From positions 973,650-1,037,649 of the forward strand of contig JAJQJQ010000063.1 in assembly GCA_028622995.1 (NCBI GenBank): DNA of 64,000 nt, read 5' to 3'. Under the pieces are notes generated by a model that saw only the letters and a program-made list of their open reading frames with translations, was not told the origin of the DNA and made no database searches. Shown here piece by piece: positions 46,084 through 58,000 of this stretch. This stretch comes from Panagrolaimus kolymaensis. Taxonomy: Eukaryota; Nematoda; Chromadorea; Rhabditida; Panagrolaimidae. Numbering within the stretch: the first letter of the stretch is position 1; each line of letters opens with the position of its first letter. Both the position numbers and the translations under genes were made by a program.

Positions 46084-49000
46084 ATTTTTCTATTGGCTTC
46101 TAGAAAAAAGTATTATAAAATAAAAAATTTTTTTGGTGAACAGCAAAAATAAAAAATGTAAATGAATTTGATTTAAGTAAAAAAAACTCGATTGAAAAAT
46201 ACGCTTTTTACGCTCGTGGAAAAAGAATGATAAATAAATTAAAATAAATACAATATGCATGAAAAAAATTTTATGTTTACGTCAGCTAAACACAATTTTG
46301 CGCTTAATTCAAGGGCCGTAAAAATACATTTTGGAAAAATATGTACTGATTTTGAACCAATGACGCTTTATTTAGCAGCCAAAGTTGATAAGCAAGCATT
46401 ATGGTCACATGGATGACATAATTTTCATTTAATGGTAAAATTTTGACATAGAATGTGACGTAGATTTTTATATGAAGAAAGAAAACCCTAGTTTTAATTA
46501 GCGCAAAGGAACGTTTTGTTACCATTTATGTAATTATAAAGAAACATTGCCTTTGCAAGTTTTGGTTTTTAAGAAATATTCAAAAAAGTTTTTTTTGCAA
46601 ATATTTTTTTTACAATAAAAAACTAAGAAAACAATAATAATATAATGACCATTCTCGAAATTAAAAAACTTAAGGAAAAATAAACAATGAAATTTATTGA
46701 CAAAAAAATAAAGTTCATTAAACGAGTTAATAAGCAAAAGTTCAGAGATCGTATTGTCCAAAAAAGGTAAACTAACCCCGTTTTATAAATCTTGATTTTT
46801 TATTTTTAAAGCAAAAAATATGGCAGATTAATGTAAAAATGAACGAAAGCCGCTGCTTTTTTAATCTTCGAATTGGGTTTTCGAGCACGATTACTCAAGC
46901 AAGCGGCTATGGACAAACTTAATGTTTGAAAACTTTTAACAAAAATTTTCGAAACGATATTTTAGTAGGCTAGGAAAAAAATCAAAGACAATCACGGAAA
47001 AAAAGAAAAGAAAAAAGCTTAAAAATAAATGAATGAATCATTGTGCAACTTTTTTCTGACTCTCATTCAAACAAGCAAAAAATGAAGGAAAAAACTTTCT
47101 TTCTTGGTTTTTTTTTTCACTGTTGAAAGAAATATTATAGCAAAGCAACAACAATGGGAAAAACAAACAAACTATAATAAAAAAGGAAAAAGTGAAAGTT
47201 ATAGCACTACACACACAGACGACAACTAAAAAACGTGAAACTATATTTATAATAGTAGAAACCTTTTGGATGGAAAAATTACAAAATTCTTAATCGAAAA
47301 CTGTTATTTTTTATATTTTTTTAAATCGAAAAATCAAATAACCTTGAAAACCAAAAAAATGTGATAAACAACAAAAAAATAGTTTTGATGCAGGAATGTT
47401 TTGAACGGAAAAAAAGAATAAGAGAAAGTAAAGAAAAACCAGCGAAAGAAATGGATGACTCTTTTTTTGTTTACGATGAAAACAAGAGAGAAAAATGTAT
47501 GCACATTACATCACGTAAAAAAGGTTCGGCTGTGTGGTATATATTTTGGCTGTCTTGGAAGAAAAATAAGGTACGGTTGGGAAAAAAAAGGAAAAAATGT
47601 TAAAAGTTTATCATCACTCTCGGAGGTGTTGAAATAAGTTGGTATACAAGTTGCAAAGAAAAGTTAAAAGCTGCTGATACGTTAAACTTAATAAAGAATG
47701 AAAAAGTTTTCAAAGTTAAGATACGATTTCTTATATTTAAAGAAAAAACTTAAATTTTAAATTCAAAAATGGTTTTCCAAGTGCAAAAAAAAACATTTCA
47801 ATCCATAAGAAACCTTGGATTTTTAACACAAAATTCATTCTATAAAAAAAGGACTTTTCAAATTAATTATTAGCACAAAGTAAAATCGTATTTGAAATGC
47901 CTTCGCTTTCTTTAGAAAGATTTTCATGGTTTTAAAAACAAAACAAAATCTTCGATGTAAATGGATTATTCTGTTGCAGATTCGATTCAAATCTCCATCA
48001 TCAAAAAAGGCGATACGGTATCTGTGAGTAAACTTTTCGAAGAAATCAAACGCTATTCTAAATGTGCATATTGCTCGAAAAAGAACTGGAAAGAAGTTTT
48101 TTAATTTAGTTAGAATTCTTACGTGGAATCAGTACGCCACTTGATCTCCAAAGTACTGCTCACTTTACCTTAGAAAAAAACGATTTGAATTAAGCAAAAT
48201 TAAAGACATTGTCCATAGTCTGTAATCAGTTAGTATATTTTGATCCATGTCCATTAATTTCATTTTGTGCTACAACTTTACAAATAATTTTATATTCCCC
48301 TAATTTTTCGTGCATCTAACTGGCTTTAAATCCCTTTTTTGTTGTTTGAACATGCTTCTAACCTTTAACAATCAATTTTTTAATGTGTAAAAATCAAATA
48401 ATTTGTCATGCTCTTTTTTTTTCTTTCTAATGTCTATTTTTTGCTTTTGATATTTAAATTATTTAAAAGTCAAAAACAATTAATAATAGAAGCAAGTGTG
48501 AAAAATCGCAAAAGCAGGCTGAATAAAGTTTATCAAAAAAGGTCAAAGACTGTTGGTGCTTATTGCCGCTATCGTTGCTGCTTCATTTCCATCCATCGAG
48601 AACCGCGAACACTCCTTTCTCGAAAAAAATGAAAAGGAAAAAAACGATCAGGTGTGTTTCATGGCTTTTTTATTCCTTTTTTCTCTATCATGTTGCCTCA
48701 AATAAAATATAACGAATTTTAACACACATAACCGCAAAAAAAAAAACACATGCACACACAGACTTAAAATGCTGTTTGTGGCCTGCTACTTGCTGCTCAG
48801 TTTACAAAAGGAAAAAAGGTCATAGAAATGTATGTTTGCTTTTTCAATTGACATATTTAGATAAAAAAAAATTAAAAAAATTATTTAACAATTTAATATT
48901 TTTATTGAAAAAAAAAGAAAAAAATCTATGATGAGTGAAACAGAGAAGAGAGTCTGTGGACTTCCTTCCTCTCTCCTTTTTCAAGAGCAAGCAAAAAAAT

Positions 49001-49731
49001 AAAAAATGAAGATTGTGTTTATTAAAAAAATATTTCCTTTATTATTTATAAAAATTATGAAAACTTTATTTTTTTCCTCAAAGATTTTTTTGCTGATAAT
49101 TATCTCTTTTTTTAATTTTATATCTTGATGAACCATGTTTTGTGTTTTTTTAAAGGTATTTCTTAAGGATGGTTGGTGGTGTTCAAGCACTTTCTTTTTT
49201 GTTTTGAAAATACAAATATATTTGTTTAATTTTTTTGAGATCAACATATTTTCATATATTTTTTTATGGAACTCATAATGAACCGAAGAAAGTATTGCAT
49301 AAATATTTTCTTTATTTTGTTTAATTTTTGACTCTAAGAGTTTATTTTTTTGGACCTCAAGGAAAAGTTTTTCGGTCGCTTGACAAAAATTTCTAAAAAA
49401 TCAGTTTAATTTTGTCTCATTTTTTAATAGTCTTCAGATAGCTTTTTTTGTTGGTTTTTTTCCCTGCTATAAAACTGATTTCCTGGGAAGATTTTTTTTT
49501 GTCACAGTGGCACTTTTTTAGTTTCATCTACCATAATCGTGTTTATGGCATTCACGAGTCAGAATTTTTTTATTTACCATTTTTTAAAATGAAAAAAAGC
49601 TTAAGTCTCTCATTTTTGTTTTATAATTTTTTTTTTCTGAAAATCGATATATCATAATGTTCTTTTTGTCCTTCCTGGTTCTCTGTTATTTTTTTTCTCG
49701 TTGCAAAAAAAAATATTGTCGTCCTAAAAGC
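46084..49731. other. Intergenic region with a possible small gene remnant
   Basis: About 3.6 kb upstream of the four-helix gene. Mostly AT-rich. The segment 47961-48204 has higher coding character: an ATG frame of 47 aa (47961-48104, MDYSVADSIQISIIKKGDTV at its start), then, after a possible splice site, STPLDLQSTAHFTLEKNDLN. It may be a short gene or a decayed one. Confidence 0.4.
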
Positions 49732-49983
49732 TTAAAGGGAGTGTCCCAAACGATGAGAAAACCCTTACAGCGGGTGTTCCTAGCCCGAAAGTTTTTCTTC
49801 ACTGTCTCAAAGTCTTACAAAGTTTTACAAAGTTTTTTCAAAAGCTTACGAAATTTTCTCAAAATGCTACAAAAAGCTACAAAAATTCGTAGCACTTTGT
49901 AAGCTTTTGAGACAATGAAACTTTCGGGCTAGGAACACCCGTCGTAGCAAAATTATTCTCATCGTTTGGGACACTCCCTTTAA
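49732..49983. mobile_element. Hairpin MITE with TTAA flanks, about 250 bp
   Basis: Arms of about 100 bp are reverse complements: the left begins AGGGAGTGTCCCAAACGATG and the right ends CATCGTTTGGGACACTCCCT, with GGGTGTTCCTAGCCCGAAAG shared further in. TTAA lies at both outer ends (49732-49735 and 49980-49983). The palindrome continues three bases past TTAA, so the exact boundary is uncertain. There is no coding capacity. Confidence 0.8.
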
Positions 49984-52866
49984 GCTACAATATACGCCAG
50001 ATCGCAGATATTATTTTTTTCTTTCATAGAACACTATCAGCATTCGTGAATAGTAATTTTAATATTTAATTTTTTGCGTACACAAAAAATATCCCGGTTT
50101 TAAACTAACTTTTTTTATTTTGATTCATGAATTTATTTAAATAAATTAATTTTAAAAAAAAGCTCAAAAACATAGTAAATAACTGCCTGAGCTACAATAG
50201 ACACATGGGGCATTAGACAAGGTTTATTTTTTCAACAATGTGGCAATATATTTTTCTTTTTTTTTTATAAATTAAAAAATGTATGTAGTTTAATAATTTG
50301 ATACTTGTCTGAGTTCGAATTTTTTTTCGATAAATAGTAGAGAGAATATTTAAACTTTTTTTGTTCCTGGGAAACTTCTACTTTTGTCAAAAGTCTAGTT
50401 TTAGAAGTTTAGGCTCCAATAAAATTATATTTTCGATTTTGATAATTTGAGGACATAGCTTTCGATAGAAAAATAATTCGAGAAATTTTTTTCGTTCTCT
50501 CTTTTTTTTCTCAGACATTCTTCTTCTCGAAAAGAAAGCATTCCCTCTTTCTCTCGATGAAGAGGATGATGACACAATTGTTTTGATAATATTTTTTATT
50601 TCTTAAAAGAAAAACGAAAATTCAGAAGCGCAGCCAGCATTCATAACAATAAAACTTTTTTCTTTTTGCTTTCCATTCTTGCTAAATAACAAAACGATGA
50701 ACTTTTTTTGCTTTTGCCCTTTTTTGGTTTCATCGCATTTTGTGTTTTTAGATTTTATTAAACTCGTGCTTTCCATTCCATTTTTTGTTTCTCTTTTATT
50801 TGGGCAGTTAAAATTATTTTTTCATGATGGTTATATTGACAAAAGCCTGCAAAAAACTATCCCATTTTAATTTTTTTCTCTCTCGTGTGTGTTTTTTTGG
50901 AAGGATTAAAATTGTTTTTTTTGCTTCTTTTGTTTTTTTAATTTTAAAGCGCAAAAAGGAAGTAATAAATTTTAAAATCACATGGAAATATATAAATCGT
51001 GGATTCTGCCTGCCATAATAGACATTTTTTTCATTGAAAAAACCCTTTGGGGTTATCTATGTCCACACGTGGGCACGGTAGTGTGAAATATTTTTTGGCT
51101 AACGATACCCTTAAATTTATCAAAGGGTCCTCCCTTTGCTACCTTTTTCTTCAAAAATTTCAAAACGATACCCTCGAAATTACAAATGTTTTATCAAAGG
51201 GTATCCCCTGTTAAATTAAATTTTTTTTTTGAAAACTTTACCGCAACCCCACTACCCTCCGGTGTGTCAAAACACACCGAAACACACCGTGTGCCCAAGT
51301 GTGTCTATGTCACAACTTTAAAATTTGTTTTTTATTTTCACTTTTTTCTTTTCCAAATTAATGTCAAAATGGAGAAGTAATAATCCAACTCACGAATTAA
51401 CTGGAATATATAAACATGTCAGAAAATGAATTGTGTTGAGCTTCTAAAGTTTAATTAAATATTTCACTTTTTATGCATTTTCTAAATTTTTTTTCATCGG
51501 AAATTTAAAATTGTTTCATTACACGATTTTTCGTCCATAAAACATAAATTTTTAAGAATTTACGAATCTTTAAAAATTCCTTGGCTTCTTTGGAAGTTAT
51601 TGAATATGGAGATTAAATTTTTTTAGTTGTTGTAAATTTTTTTCTTTTATCACACTGCCGCTGATCTTATGACTCTCTTTTATTTTTTTTCTGTTATACC
51701 ACATTTTTTTAAAATCTTTTTCAGAAAATTTAAAAAAGAATAGAGATTCCATCTTTTTTTATTTTTTAGATAATCCTCTGTATTTTGTGTATCCAACAAA
51801 CAAAATAAATTAACCGAATTTTCCAAGCCATTTTTTTCTTTTTATTTTTTTAAAATTTCATTTTCATTATTTTTACGTCGTCCACGTCCATTGCTTTGAG
51901 TAAATCAAACACAGATATATTGAATCCAATCATAGTTTTTTTGCTACCTTTGTTTACCACATTTATTTTTAGTCACTTTTTTCATTTTTTTTCAAATCCT
52001 GCGAGAGTTTTTTTCTAAATTTTTAAGTCAATATTAAAATATTTTTTTTTGTTAAAACCAAATAAAAATACTTGTGATTTATAATTCCCTTTTTTATTTG
52101 ATTTTTTTCGTATTTTCGTGCAAAAATTATCGTTTAAGATTTCTAATTCGCCTAAATTAAATTTTTTAAATTTCTTTACCATTTTGAAAGAAACTCTTCT
52201 GTGTTTTATATGAGAAATTTAATGGTAAATTTTGTATTTTTTTTAATCCCATCGTCCTTTTTATAGTAGTTATATGCTGTATCACTTTGTGCAATCCCAT
52301 CCATACTTACATTAGTTTTTACTTTTTTGCAAATCGGATAAAGCTTTTTTAAAGGGATTAATTTTTTACATAGGTTTTGGCAATTATTATTTTTTTTTTG
52401 TAATTAAAAAAATAGTTTTCTTTTTCAAAAAATCGATATAATTGTTTTTGAGATATTTTATAGAGCTGTAGCCTTCGAAACTAAATTTTCATAAACAATG
52501 TTTTGTTAAGTTATATCCAGCTTACGGATTTTTAAACCTTTAAAAATGTTAGTTTCCAATTTTTTTGAATATTCTTTATTGGGCGTTATTTTTTTCTGGG
52601 ATACTTATGTTTTTTAATTATTTCTTCAAGTATTGCATATCATTGCCATTTCGAGATATTCTTGCTATTCATGTACAGCGAGCGTTTGAAGGATTTTTTC
52701 AAAATTTGCATCGTTGTAAAACAATCAAAAAAACCAATGCACTTGAAGTTTAATGTTTGCCTTCTGTTTTTGTTTTTGGAAGAAATTTTGCAAAAAAACA
52801 ACCAATCTTATACTTTTCAATTTCCAGTCTTTGTTGTCTTCGGAAATCCAAAGTAATTTTGTTTTC
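49984..52866. other. Intergenic, AT-rich, with one short repeat
   Basis: No gene recognised. Within it, 51040-51310 is unlike its surroundings (see separate entry). Other open frames are Phe-rich artefacts. Confidence 0.5.
51045..51310. repeat. Imperfect inverted-repeat element
   Basis: Imperfect terminal inverted repeats, CACACGTGGGCACGG on the left and, on the opposite strand at the right end, CACACTTGGGCACACGG, enclose internal copies of GATACCC and CAAAGGG. GC-richer than the flanks. Probably a decayed MITE. Confidence 0.45.
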
Positions 52867-53257
52867 TTAAAGGACCATGCTCTTTTGATCTTTTTTGAAA
52901 TTTGTTTTCAAAACCGCGGCTGGATATTCCATCATGCCGCAACATTGCAAAATGCAAAAGCCTTTGTTCCAATACTTAGAAAAATTTTGGATTTTTTTGT
53001 TTTTTTCTGATGATGCCCATATGTAGCTACTCTTCTAAATAGCTTTACGACACTCATCATATTAAAAGTAATGAATATAGGTAGTATTAATGCTATAAGA
53101 CTTCATCATGTAGGCGAAATTCTCAAAAAAACAAAAAAAATTTCTAAGTATTGGAACAAAGGCTTTTGCATCTTGCAATGTTGGGGCATGATGGAATATC
53201 CAGCCGCGGTTTTTGAAAACAAATTTCAAAAAAGATCAAAAGAGCATGGTCCTTTAA
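52867..53257. mobile_element. Young hairpin MITE with TTAA flanks, about 390 bp
   Basis: Arms of about 135 bp are almost identical in inverted orientation: AGGACCATGCTCTTTTGATC at the left and its complement at the right, both containing CCGCGGCTGGATATTCCATC. TTAA at 52867-52870 and 53254-53257. The loop is about 120 bp. The few mismatches between arms suggest recent origin. Same terminal form (TTAA-AGG) as the element at 49.7 kb, but different interior. No coding capacity. Confidence 0.85.
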
Positions 53258-55099
53258 CTTAATTTTCTTTGAGCTTCTCTTCTTCTTTTTTTATATTTTG
53301 AGATACTGTAGTTTTTTTAGTTTAAAAAGTATATAAACTAATTCTTTTTTAATTTCTCTCCTGCTTTTAAGATTGATGTTTTATATACCTCAAAACAACG
53401 TCCTTCTTCTTTTAGGTTCTCGAAAAACAACTAATATTTATTTTAATACTAAAAAATTAATGTTTCAAATATATATTTTTGGTTTTTTGGCAAAAACATC
53501 AAAAAAAAGCAGCAAGAAAAATTAAGTTTCAAAATAATTTTTTAAAACATAAAAGAGTTTTGAATCCAAAAGATTTTTTAAACAAAGAAAAAAGCTAACT
53601 AATGTTTGCACAGACATAATTTTTATTTATTCTGAAATAAAAAATTTTTTTCACTTCTTTTTCCATTTTGATACAAAAAAAGAATCTTTTTTTGGTCAAA
53701 ACAAAAAATCAAATTTTGCGAGATCTTTGGTTGCAAACATTTTTTTTCCTTTCTTTTCATTGTTTTAATTCAAATTTGTTAATAAGTATATTTGTAAGCT
53801 TTTTTGAAGAGAACTAAAGCTTATTAAAAATTTAAATTTTTCCGAATAAAAAAATAAATGGTTCACGTTTCAAAGTTTATTATTTTTTTCTAAGCCGCGT
53901 TTTTTTTTTGCTGAACTCTATGGATCAAAAAATGATTATCATCATGGAGAGCCTTTCGGGTTTTTTTGAGGTTTGAACTCTTTTTTTAGACCATGACTAA
54001 ATTTTTTTTTGCATTTGTTTTGATTTCATTCTGGGCTATGAGCTACTTCCGCTTTTTGAAAACCCATTTTAACCACCTTGAAATTTTATTTGATTTTGTT
54101 TTGTTAAAATTTAGTTATGTGATAAATTTTATTTAAAACGTTAAAAAGAATCGTTATTTGCATTTTTTCGTAAATTTTATGAAAAGATTTAAATAAAAAA
54201 AAAATTTTGCCATTAAATGTAAATTTCTTTGGCAACTGTAGCTCCAGATGCCTTTTTCTTGTGCATAGGACAAACAAGTTTTAAAAAAAAATTAAGTTTT
54301 TTTTTGTACAAAAATAACCCTCTCATGGTTTCTTGTGTCATCAAAAAAATAATGAATCATCTATTTCCAACAGGAAACAATTTTTTTGAGCTTAAAATTT
54401 ATGCAAAAATTGAAAAAAAATTCGTCCAGTTACGGAAGTTCCACTGATATGAAAATTATAAGTTTCAAACATCATTGTTTTATAGTTTAAAAACTATTCG
54501 ATTATGTGCAACTTTTTTCACTTGATTTTTTTTCTTTTTTGATTCATTTTTTCAAATTATTTTTCCATTATTTAATATCCCATTTTTCAACTTTTTTACG
54601 TTTTTGTGCTGAATCTTCTTTCCCATTTGTTTCATCACCCATCTATTTTTCTTGGACACTTATTAGCTAACGATGATTCATTTTATACAATTTTTTTTAA
54701 AAATTATTTGTTCATCTGGCAAGCAAGTTAGCTTTCCAAGTGTCCGCTTTCCATTCCATTTTTTCTTTGTTAAAAAATCCATCTTTTTCTTTCAAAGTCC
54801 CTCAACCAGGATATCAGTCACGCGAATATGTCATATCCATATCCGTAATGGGTCAGAAATGAGTAGCAAACCATACAAATAAAATAAATCCGTCAATAAA
54901 ATATTCCACAAAAGAACCATTTACCGTGATTTTTGTTGTTTTTTTTATTTCGTTTTTTGCTGAAACACACTAGAAAATAAATAATAACAACCAAATTTCT
55001 TTAGGAACAAATAAATAAAGAAGAAAAGAATAAAGAAAGAGAGGAATATTTTTATTGAATGCAACAAAAACAATATAAAAAATAATAAAAGTCTAAAAA
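53258..55099. other. Promoter-side spacer of the TBC gene
   Basis: About 1.8 kb, T-rich, without a recognised gene. The last 150 bases lead into the ATG at 55100. Confidence 0.5.
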
Positions 55100-58000
55100 A
55101 TGTCGTCTGCTCATTTATCACCACAACCACGAGGCTCATTTTTTAAAACTCCATCCATTTCTATGACTTCTCAAGCTTCCACCATAATTTCTGGAAAATC
55201 GGAAGAATGGTATTCGCTTGAAGGATATTTATCATTAAAATGGCAAGGAGGTAGGCTAAATATTTTAAATTTATAAAAGTCACATAAAAATTAAAAAATA
55301 TATTTTTTTAAATTTATTTTAACAAATTTTTGAACTAAAAAACTTTTTAATTTTTAGCTTTCACATTTTTGCATTCAAAGAAAAAGTTTTATTTTGGATT
55401 AGATGAATTTGAAAATCGATTAGTTTATTATCGAGATAAAAATGATTTCAATAAAAAAACTGGTCGAATTGGAGTTATTTTGCTTAAAAATTCTGCTTGC
55501 ACCGTAGCTGAAAATAATCCTAAAGGTTTCGTAGTTCAGTAAGTTTTAATAATTAAAATATTTTTTTTGTGAGCGAAACATAAAAAATTAATTTTGTTTA
55601 GCGCGGATGATAAAAAATATGAATTGGAAGCTGATAATGAGGGATGTGCGGCATGTTGGCTTCAAGCTTTACAATATCGAAGGGATAAGGATATTAATGA
55701 CAATAATGAAAAATCCCTTCCAAATTTAATTTGGAGCAATATTCGCCGCCGCCGATCTCGAAGTCAAAGTTCCCAAAGTGATGAAGAAAAAACTGATTTG
55801 GTTTCAAAAATGAAAATGCAAAAACCAAGAAAAATTAACCGAAAATCTAAAAGTTTTAAATATGTTAAGCGTAAGACTAAAAAAATAAAGTAAACTAAAA
55901 AAGTTTTGAATATTAATTTTAGCCCCTCAATTTTTACCCGACGTTGAAGCCGCGAAACTTCGTCGAATGAAATCTGATAATCCAGGGATGATAATCAAGC
56001 GAGAAGATTCCACAACATCCACCACTCATTCGATTGATGAAGAAACTGAAGCTAAAACTCCACCAAAACCATACATAGCTCCACCACTTCCAATTTTGAG
56101 GAAAAAATCTGCACCTCTATGGTTAAATGATTGGATAACTTCTTGGGTGCATGAACAAAGTCAAATTGAATCATGGTAAATTTTAGCAAAAAAAAAACCT
56201 AGAAAAATTAAGAGACCAATAAATTTGCATAATTTCTTTAAAAAAATGCTTTATTTTCAAAATAATGAGTGGACTTTAAAAATTTTTGTCGACCTTTGTT
56301 TGTTTCGAAAAAAAGAAGCATATTTTTTAAAAATTTGCATAATTCAAACTTTTTTTTATAGTTCGGTTGATGCTGGTTCATCAAATGATACCACCGCGGA
56401 TTCAATATATTCCAAATCTTCTTCACCCCATGAAACTTCGTCATCATCAAGTACGACTTCCACATACAATAGTGATAATGAATCCATTTGTTCAGATACA
56501 AATAAAGCTGATCAACTTATTACTGAAGTTACATTACTTCGATTAGTAAATGATCGACAAAAAGAACAAATTGAAATTTTAAATGGTGAAAAGCGGGAAC
56601 TTTTACGTGAAGTTGAACGATTAAAGCAAATAACAAATTTTTCATCGAATGGGTAAGAAAAATTTTAATAAAAAAAAGTTTAAAAGCGACGATCAAATTC
56701 TTGGAAATTTAAAAAGCTAAAATATAAAAATTAAGAAACGGCTAAATTTTGGGAAATATATTGTTAGTTTTTTTGAGGCTTAACAATCATAGTCACCATA
56801 AACCACTTTTTTTTATAAATTGAGAAACAACAACTTTTTTCGAGACGGCCATTTTCTCAAAGCAGCCGACGACAAACAAACAATATTATAACGTAAACAT
56901 TGAGAAAATAAAAATGTTTTTCTGATTTTTTAATTTATGTGTTACTTTTTGCTTTCATTTTTTTGAGGAGGCTTTCTTATTCTTTTCTCGTTTCCTTAAC
57001 AAAAACCATTCTGACTTAGAGCCACAACAAAAAACAATAATCATGTGTTTTGAAGTAGTGATATTCTTAAAAAGATGTTCTCGACCAAAAAAGAATGCGA
57101 TTGTATCCAACAATATTATTAATTTTAGTGATACCAGTCAATCAGCACAAAATAAATTTTTGAATGCTGAAATTTTACGTTTGAATGATCGACATCATAC
57201 AGCTGAGAAAAAATTGGATGAAATGAAAAAGTAAGTTATTCGCATTACTTTTTAACGAAAAATATAAATTTTTTAAAAATAATGTGATATTTATTTAAAA
57301 ATTTTAGAGATGTAAATCGATTAGAATCAGAAATGGAAAGTTTTAAAAAGGAATATGTATTTTTACTTCAATCGTGTGTTCGAATCCCACTTTATGAGCA
57401 TAGTGGATTCGATGCGGTTCAAGTAAAATTATTTGGTGGAAATGTTCATGAACATCGTGTAAAAAAGTTATTATTCGCTGCAAGAGAAAGTGATCCAACT
57501 TTGCCTACGTTTGAAAGCCTAGGCTCCAAGGATGCTTTCCACATAGATGAATACGGATTTCGTCATTTTTTTGAAGAAACCCCTCTTGCCATTCATTATA
57601 TTTGCACTCAACTTCATCAACATTATCAAAGTCAATCGGATGGTTATGTTGCAAGAAAACGCAAATGGCATTCCATCCTTTATAAAGAGCATTGTGTAAT
57701 TGAAAATAATGTAAGAATTTAAATTCAAAATATTTATTAAAAGTTATATCTTTGATTTAAAAATTTTAAAAAACAGTATTTTTACTTTTAAAATTGCAAT
57801 TTTATATATAAGAGAAATAAAAAAAATTTCAGCATGAAAATCGACAACTTTGCCGCGCTGGAATTCCTCGATCCATGCGATCCAAAGTTTGGAGGGTTTT
57901 AATTAACCAACAAGTGGCTGATATTAAAAGTAAATATGGAAATTATTATTATCGTAACTTGTGCCAAAGTCAAGGCACCGCCGCTGAAAAACAGGTTAGT

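Noticed and set aside
52753..53262. Open frames in the 52.9-kb element
   Set aside because: They run across hairpin arms and flanking AT-rich DNA; no protein family features.
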